Assembly: GCF_904849725.1 (NCBI RefSeq)
Contig: NC_058518.1
Span: 331,164,581 to 331,228,580, forward strand
From: Hordeum vulgare subsp. vulgare
Taxonomy: Eukaryota > Streptophyta > Magnoliopsida > Poales > Poaceae
Length of the DNA: 64,000 bases
Direction: 5' to 3'
Below are positions 58,599 through 64,000 of this stretch, in pieces; the stretch's first letter is position 1; each line of letters opens with the position of its first letter. Below the pieces are notes generated by a model. It was not told the DNA's origin and searched no databases. It worked only from the letters and a program-made list of their open reading frames with translations. The translations under genes and the position numbers were made by a program.

Positions 58599-58780
58599 AT
58601 CTCATCACCAACTATCAAGTAACTCTACAGAAAAATTCATTCACTTGTTCCTCTTTTTATTTAATGGTATATTTAGTTTGTATTATATTTTTTTATATTT
58701 GCTTGCTTAGCTTGCCACTAGATTGCATCTTCGCTCTCTAGTTTGCTTGTTACACATGTTACTTTGCTCTCATAGTCACC

Positions 58781-59326
58781 ATGTCTCAAGGTACTACTAA
58801 GTTGTGTGAATTTTCAAATACTAATAATAATGATATTATTAGTACTCCTATACCACCCGCCACTAGTGTGGATGATTTTGATATTAATGCTTCATTGCTA
58901 AATCTTTTCATGAAAGATCAATTTTCAGGAAGTCCTAATGAGGATCCTGCTTCACACCTCAATACTTGTATGGAACTTTTCGATATGCAAAATAAAAAGG
59001 ACCTGGTCAATGGTATTGTGAAATTAAAATTATTTCTTTTTTCACTTAGAGATAAAGCAAAAGCATGGTTTTCATCTTTTCCATGTAATAGTATCCAAGT
59101 TTCAATCAATGAGAGTAAGGAGAGGACCGCTAAACTAAAAGTAAAGCAAGATTTCCTAGAAAAGGCTCTTCCTCTCGGGTTTTACCATAATCGTGATGTA
59201 GACCTTAAAATGATTGGTGTTTATCCTATTGAATCTTTGGTTGCTTCTTTGAATACTAATTATAATGGGACTGGAGATGAGTCAACTTTAGTTAAGGAGC
59301 ATCCCATTTGCTTGGAGGGCGATTAA
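58781..59326 (+). CDS. Element G gag-like protein, truncated
   Basis: It starts MSQGTTKLCEFSNTNNNDI and includes FSGSPNEDPASHLNTCMELF and LKLFLFSLRDKAKAWFSSFP, a clear plant retrotransposon gag domain (PF03732). It ends at a TAA at 59,324-59,326, well before a full gag would end. There is no CCHC knuckle. The last ~50 residues look like a join to unrelated sequence. Part of gag appears to have been deleted in the family or in this copy. It precedes the protease ORF by 122 bp. Confidence 0.7.
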   Translation: MSQGTTKLCEFSNTNNNDIISTPIPPATSVDDFDINASLLNLFMKDQFSGSPNEDPASHLNTCMELFDMQNKKDLVNGIVKLKLFLFSLRDKAKAWFSSFPCNSIQVSINESKERTAKLKVKQDFLEKALPLGFYHNRDVDLKMIGVYPIESLVASLNTNYNGTGDESTLVKEHPICLEGD

Positions 59327-59448
59327 CCTAATGATAAAATTGAAAAAAGTGGGTTTGGAGAGGTCAAAACATTAACTAGTGATGCGCCCACTATCTTAGA
59401 TTACAAGGACATTAATTATGATAATTTTCTTTAGTAGAATTCATTTCC

Positions 59449-59931
59449 TTGCTGCAATCTTTTATTAGCTCACCTAATTCTTATGAACAAAATAAAGCTT
59501 TTACTCAACATATAGTAGAAGCTATGGTAAAAGCTTATGATGAGAAACTTGAGCTTGAAGTTTCTATTCCTATAAAATTGCATGATGAGTGGGAACCTAC
59601 TATCAAAATTAAAATAAATAAATATGAATGCAATGCTTTGTGTGACCTTGGTGCTAGTGTTTCAACTATGCCTAAAGCTTTATGTGATGTGCTTGGTCTC
59701 ACTAATATTGAAGAATGTTCCCGTAACTTGCATCTTGCGGATTCTACCATTAAGAAACCCTTAGGTAGAATTAATTATGCTCTTATTATTTCAACTAAAA
59801 ATTATGTGCATGTATATTTTATTGTGCTTGATATTGATTGCAATCCTACTTCTCCTATTATACTTGCAAGACCTTTCTTACAAACTATAGGTGCAATCAT
59901 TGATATGAAAGTGGGCAACATAAGGTTCTAA
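59449..59931 (+). CDS. Element G protease (retropepsin-like), partial
   Basis: The frame is open from 59,449, but it has no clear initiator, so expression would need fusion to gag. It contains CNALCDLGASVSTMPKALCD, the aspartic protease active-site region, and later SPIILARPFLQTIGAIIDM, the usual flap-to-end motif of gypsy proteases. It ends at 59,929-59,931 with TAA. No pol follows. Confidence 0.75.
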   Translation: MLQSFISSPNSYEQNKAFTQHIVEAMVKAYDEKLELEVSIPIKLHDEWEPTIKIKINKYECNALCDLGASVSTMPKALCDVLGLTNIEECSRNLHLADSTIKKPLGRINYALIISTKNYVHVYFIVLDIDCNPTSPIILARPFLQTIGAIIDMKVGNIRF

Positions 59932-62863
59932 TTCCCATTAAAGAAAGGGATGGAACACTTTCCTAGAAAGAGAATAAAACAACCTTATTTATCTATCATG
60001 AGGGCCACTTATGTATTAAATGTCAAAGATGACAATACTTGAAACTATTCAATATGCCTAGCCACGGGAGTAAAACAATAGCGTTTGTTGGGAGGCAACC
60101 AAATAGTTACCTTTAAAAAAAATTCCTTTACTTTTTGTTAGTGTGTGATAACATGATTATTTCCTTTGTAATGATTATGTTTTTATGTTTTAGTTAGTTT
60201 TTATGCCAAAAAAATTGGGATGATTTGCATGATGAGTAGAATTGATATGGTGCGAAAACAAAAACTTTGACGCCTAGTGCACAACTTCTCTGATTATACT
60301 GGAATGTATTTATAAACTGATTCTTTTACACATTACTTATATACAAATTCCTAGGTATTCCGAAAATTTCAGAATGTTTGGAGTTATATAAGTATGGCAA
60401 TTAAATATATTACTACAAACTATTTTGTTTTAAACACATTCTGTTTTTGCATGCATAGTTTGCTTGTTTTGTTTATGCTATGGATTATATCGGGGGGTAT
60501 AAGCCATGGATAAGTTAGAATACAGTACCTTATTCTAAAATAAAAGAATAACCAATTTATAATAGTACCTTAAAGTGTTTATTATGTTGCCTATACTATC
60601 GGATCTCACGAAGTTTTGTTAAGTTTTTTGTGATTGAGTTTTGTGTGATTGAAGTTTTCAAGTTTTGGGTTTTTTTCCATGGACAAAGGAATGAGAAGTG
60701 TCAAGATACTAAGCTTGGGGATGCCCAAGGAACCCAAAAGTAATATTTTAGGAAGACTCAAGCAAATAATCTTGGGGATGCCCCGGGAAGGCATCCACTC
60801 TTTCGTCTCAGTCCATCGGTATGTTACTGGGAGCTACATTTTTATTCATCACATGATATGAGTTTTGCTTGGACCGTCATTTTCTTTTGTTTAATTTTAC
60901 TTTAAGTTTTCCAAAATCATCGTTTGCTGGACACACCTATTTTAGAGAGAGACACCATCATCATGATTTTTTAGAATACTCTATGTGCTTCACTTATATC
61001 TTTTGAGCTTAGTAGTTGCACTATTACTTCACTTATATCTTTTTGAGCATGGTGGCATGTAGATTTTATAGAAATTATATGCTATCGTTCTTATATTTGT
61101 CTTAGATGTGGACAAATAGTGACGGTAATTTGCATGGGTCATAAGACTAGATAAAAAATAATAAGTATTCAATAATTGATAATTAAAACCATCATGTAGC
61201 ACATATAGAGAAATTGTGGCTAATGATATTGATGTGGTGATATGAAAAGGTGTGAGTGCATAACTATTAATTCAGATAGGTGTTGATACTAAGAGATGTT
61301 AAAACTTCTTGAACATCTGAAAAAATAAAAGGGCACGGTAATGATGTGGGAGCATTTCTATTCCTCGTTGAAAACCTAGTGTTGTTTCGAGTCGGAGTCG
61401 CGTGATGGTTAATTCCTACCAACCCTCTCCCTTAGGGCATGCGAGTAGTACTTTGATTTGTGATAATACTAATAGAACTTTGCAATAAGTATACGAGTTC
61501 TTTATGACTAATGTGACACCATGGACATACGCAATCTCACCTCCTCATATTTGCTAGCCTCTCTAGTACCGCGCATAGCCCATTCTCACCTCGAGGATTG
61601 GTGTGACTTTCGCCGGTGCATCCAAACCCCGTGACATGATACGCTCTATTGCACATAAGCCTTATTATATCCTCCTCAAAACAGCCACTATACCTAACTA
61701 TTATGGCATTTCCATAGCCATTCTGAGATATATTGCCATGCAAATTCCATCGTCACTTCACATGACTAGTTCGTTCATCATGATATTGCTTTGCATGATC
61801 ATATAGATCTGACATAGTATTTGTGGCAAAGGCACTATTCATAATAGCATTTGTGGCAAAGCCATCATAAATTCATATACTGAATACATGTCACGCTAGA
61901 TCATTGCACATCCTGGTACACCGCCAGAGGCATTCATATTAGAGTCATGTTGCTTCATTCATTATATCGAGTTATCCATGAGTTGTAAGTAAATAAAAGT
62001 GTGATGATCATAATTATTCGAGCATTGTCCAAGTGAGTAAATAAAATATGGGGGCGCCAAATGAGCCCACCATAAAAAAATGAATGAGAGAAAAAGAGAG
62101 AAGGGACTTTGCTACTTTCCTTCACCACTCTTGTGCCTCGAAGTGGCACCATGTTCATCATGTAGAGAGTCTCATGTTATATCATTCATATGCTAGTGGA
62201 AATAAAAAAATTATGAACTTGGCTTGTATATTCCGATGACGGGCATCCTCAAGTGCCCGAGATCTTAATGAGAAAGCATGTTGGATGCACACCCCACTTA
62301 GCATTAGTGGAGCTTTCATACACATATAGCTCTAGTGCATCATTTGCATGGCAATCCCTACTCCTTGTATCAATATCTGTTAATGGGTATCTCGATAACC
62401 CGTTGGTACGCCTAGTTAATACGAGACTATCTTATCCACCTTCCAAACCCTTTGAAACCTACCACCTTACTCTATTCCACTTATATGCTATGCCCAATGA
62501 TTCACGCTCATGTATTGCATGAAGAATAAAAAGTTAATGCATATTGAAATAGTATGAACCAATTGCCTCACTTGGGAATCATGGTGCTTGACATTTGTAG
62601 TTTTGTGATGCAGATGGACCCATGCCTTGCTAATATAATAAAGATGGAAAGGGTTGAAACAACTTTGAGGTTCGTACAGTTTTAAAGATCAATTGTTTTG
62701 GTACGTATACTTATATATATTGTTGGGTTAATACTTGTTAATTCATCGTTACTCAATGAGCATACATACATAAGAATACATCATGGATAGCATGTCACAT
62801 CAAAAATTATGTTTTTATCATTTACCTACTCTAGGACAAGCAGGAATTATGCTTGGGGATACT
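59932..62863 (+). other. Element G 3' non-coding region
   Basis: No supported gene in 2.9 kb. It contains the TTGTTGGGAGGCAA motif (60,087-60,100), the stem-loop at 60,480-60,506, two AAGCTTGGGGATGCC-type sites (60,711-60,796), TAGGACAAGCA (62,832-62,842) and the polypurine tract ATGCTTGGGGATACT (62,849-62,863). These match elements A and B in order. Confidence 0.78.
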
Positions 62864-64000
62864 TGATACGTCTCCAATGTATCTACAATTTTTTATTGTT
62901 CCATGCTATTATGTGATCATTTTCAAACACTTTTAGGCACTACCAATTTAAATTATTTTTGAGCACTAACCTATTGACCCAGTGCCCAGTGCGAGTTGCT
63001 GTTCTTTGCGTGTTTTTCCACTTTTCAAGTTCTAGTACTAAACGAAGCCCAATTGACCCAAAACTTTTTGTGAATTTTTCTGAACCAAAAGAAGACCGTG
63101 GAGCATCGGAAGAAGGCCACGCACATGAGGCCCCACAAGCTATAGAACCACGACCTACGGGCGCGACCTGATGGCTTGTGGCCGCCTCGTGGCTCTCCCG
63201 GCCCAGTTCTCTGGCTTATAAATTCCTATTTACCCTAAAAACTCCAAGGATGGTCCCGAAACACTTTTTACGCCGCCGCAAGTGTCCGTTCCGATGGGAG
63301 GCCATCTAGAGCTCCCTTTTGGAACTCTGTCGGAGGGGGATCAATCACGGAGGGCTTCTTCATCAACCTTGCTCCCCTCAAGCTACGGGTGCATGGCAGT
63401 ACCTAGATGGCATATTTGTCTGTCTTTAATCTTCAATACAATGATCATCACATCTTTGCGTTGATTCATTTGATGTAACTCTTTGGTACGGTGCGTTTGT
63501 TTGGATTCGATGAATTGTGGGTTTATGTTCACATTATTCATGATAAATATTTGAGTCTCCTCTAATATATAATATGATTCTTATGTGCATGACTATCATG
63601 GCTTCATAATTCTCTCTGATCTATTGAAATAGTTCAGCCAACTATATTGATATTTCTTCATTGGGAGAGGTCTGTTGTAGTAGGTTCAACCTGGCTAGTT
63701 TCGCGGGGTTTTATTCATATTAGTTGAGTTTACTTTGTCTACATCATGTCATCTTATTCCAAGCATTACTCCATTTGTCGTGAACTTAATACATAGAGAG
63801 GCAAGCATAGAAGCGCTCTTGAAGTGAAGTAATAGAAATAGGTGCATGCAGTAGTCGGCCTATTTGTTTATGCACGTGATGCCTATATTTACATGACCAC
63901 TGTCGTGAAAATCGCATAACTACCTCTTGTTGTATCAATTGACCAACAGTAATTTGTTTACCCATCTTATCCTTATTTTCATGAGAGATGCCATTCGGGA
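62864..64000 (+). repeat. 3' LTR of element G, cut by the window edge
   Basis: It begins TGATACGTCTCCAATGTATC after the polypurine tract. The hairpin CCACAAGC...GGCTTGTGG is at 63,133-63,181, with a TATA-like CTTATAAATT at about 63,215-63,224. It lines up with 31,454-32,018 from 63,519 onward. The right end and TSD are beyond the window. Confidence 0.88.

Larger units (their letters stand above)
31454..64000 (+). mobile_element. Element G: gag-protease LTR element without pol, incomplete at both ends
   Basis: Its 5' LTR is represented by 31,454-32,018 and 58,260-58,569, split by element E with TSD TTTAT. The left ~650 bp of the LTR is missing when compared with the 3' LTR, which starts at 62,864 and runs off the window. 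A mutated PBS, a gag-like ORF, a protease-like ORF and a long 3' non-coding region lie between. RT, RNase H and integrase are absent. Its 3' non-coding region shares motifs with A and B, so they look like one clade of progressively gutted elements. Confidence 0.87.

Noticed and set aside
1..64000. A host plant gene, tRNA or rRNA gene
   Set aside because: No ORF outside transposable elements shows a recognisable host domain, and the tRNA-like matches are primer-binding sites only 18 bases long.

Overview
The window looks like intergenic DNA from a large grass genome, most probably Triticeae (wheat, Aegilops, barley or rye). I found no host gene, tRNA, rRNA or CRISPR array. Nearly every base belongs to transposable elements nested inside one another. 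The organism call rests on LTRs that begin TGATACGTC, on primer-binding sites matching tRNA-Asp, on a CACTA transposon with a TNP2-type transposase, and on a BARE/Angela-like copia scrap. Family names such as Sabrina, WHAM and Fatima are possible but need a TREP search, so I label the elements A to H.

Left half (1-27,012). A minus-strand CACTA transposon is the host. Its sub-terminal repeats and purine/pyrimidine palindromes lie at about 873-2,112. Its broken ORF1 (Transposase_24-like) lies at 2,360-6,145 plus 23,170-23,310, and its decayed TNP2 transposase at 23,570-27,005. Solo LTR C (4,369-5,931, TSD GCCAC) and complete element A (6,151-23,164, TSD CCACT) both landed in ORF1 exons. Element A carries a 3.4-kb LTR-like insertion D in its 5' LTR (TSD GTATG) and complete minus-strand element B in its internal region (TSD CTGCA). 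A and B have no gag-pol and share one ORF of unknown function.

Junction zone (27,005-31,454). Four truncated LTR fragments from four families lie end to end. They record deletions or illegitimate recombination.

Right half (31,454-64,000). Element G, a gag-protease element without pol, runs off the right edge. Element E (32,019-58,254, TSD TTTAT) sits in G's 5' LTR. E has gag, protease and an intact 340-residue third ORF but no pol. Inside E's 3' LTR lies F (40,166-57,140), an LTR-internal-LTR-internal-LTR tandem of an autonomous Ty3/gypsy element. It holds two decayed gag-pol copies and two intact copies of a third ORF.

How the parts could work together: F is the only family here with reverse transcriptase, RNase H and integrase. 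All gypsy families in the window share the tRNA-Asp primer, LTR ends and polypurine tract style. F-like elements may therefore mobilise the pol-less families; this is inference. The most interesting signals are a GC-rich hairpin kept with covariation in most of the LTRs, a copy of that module upstream of F's third ORF, and a donor/acceptor layout around that ORF resembling a retroviral env arrangement.
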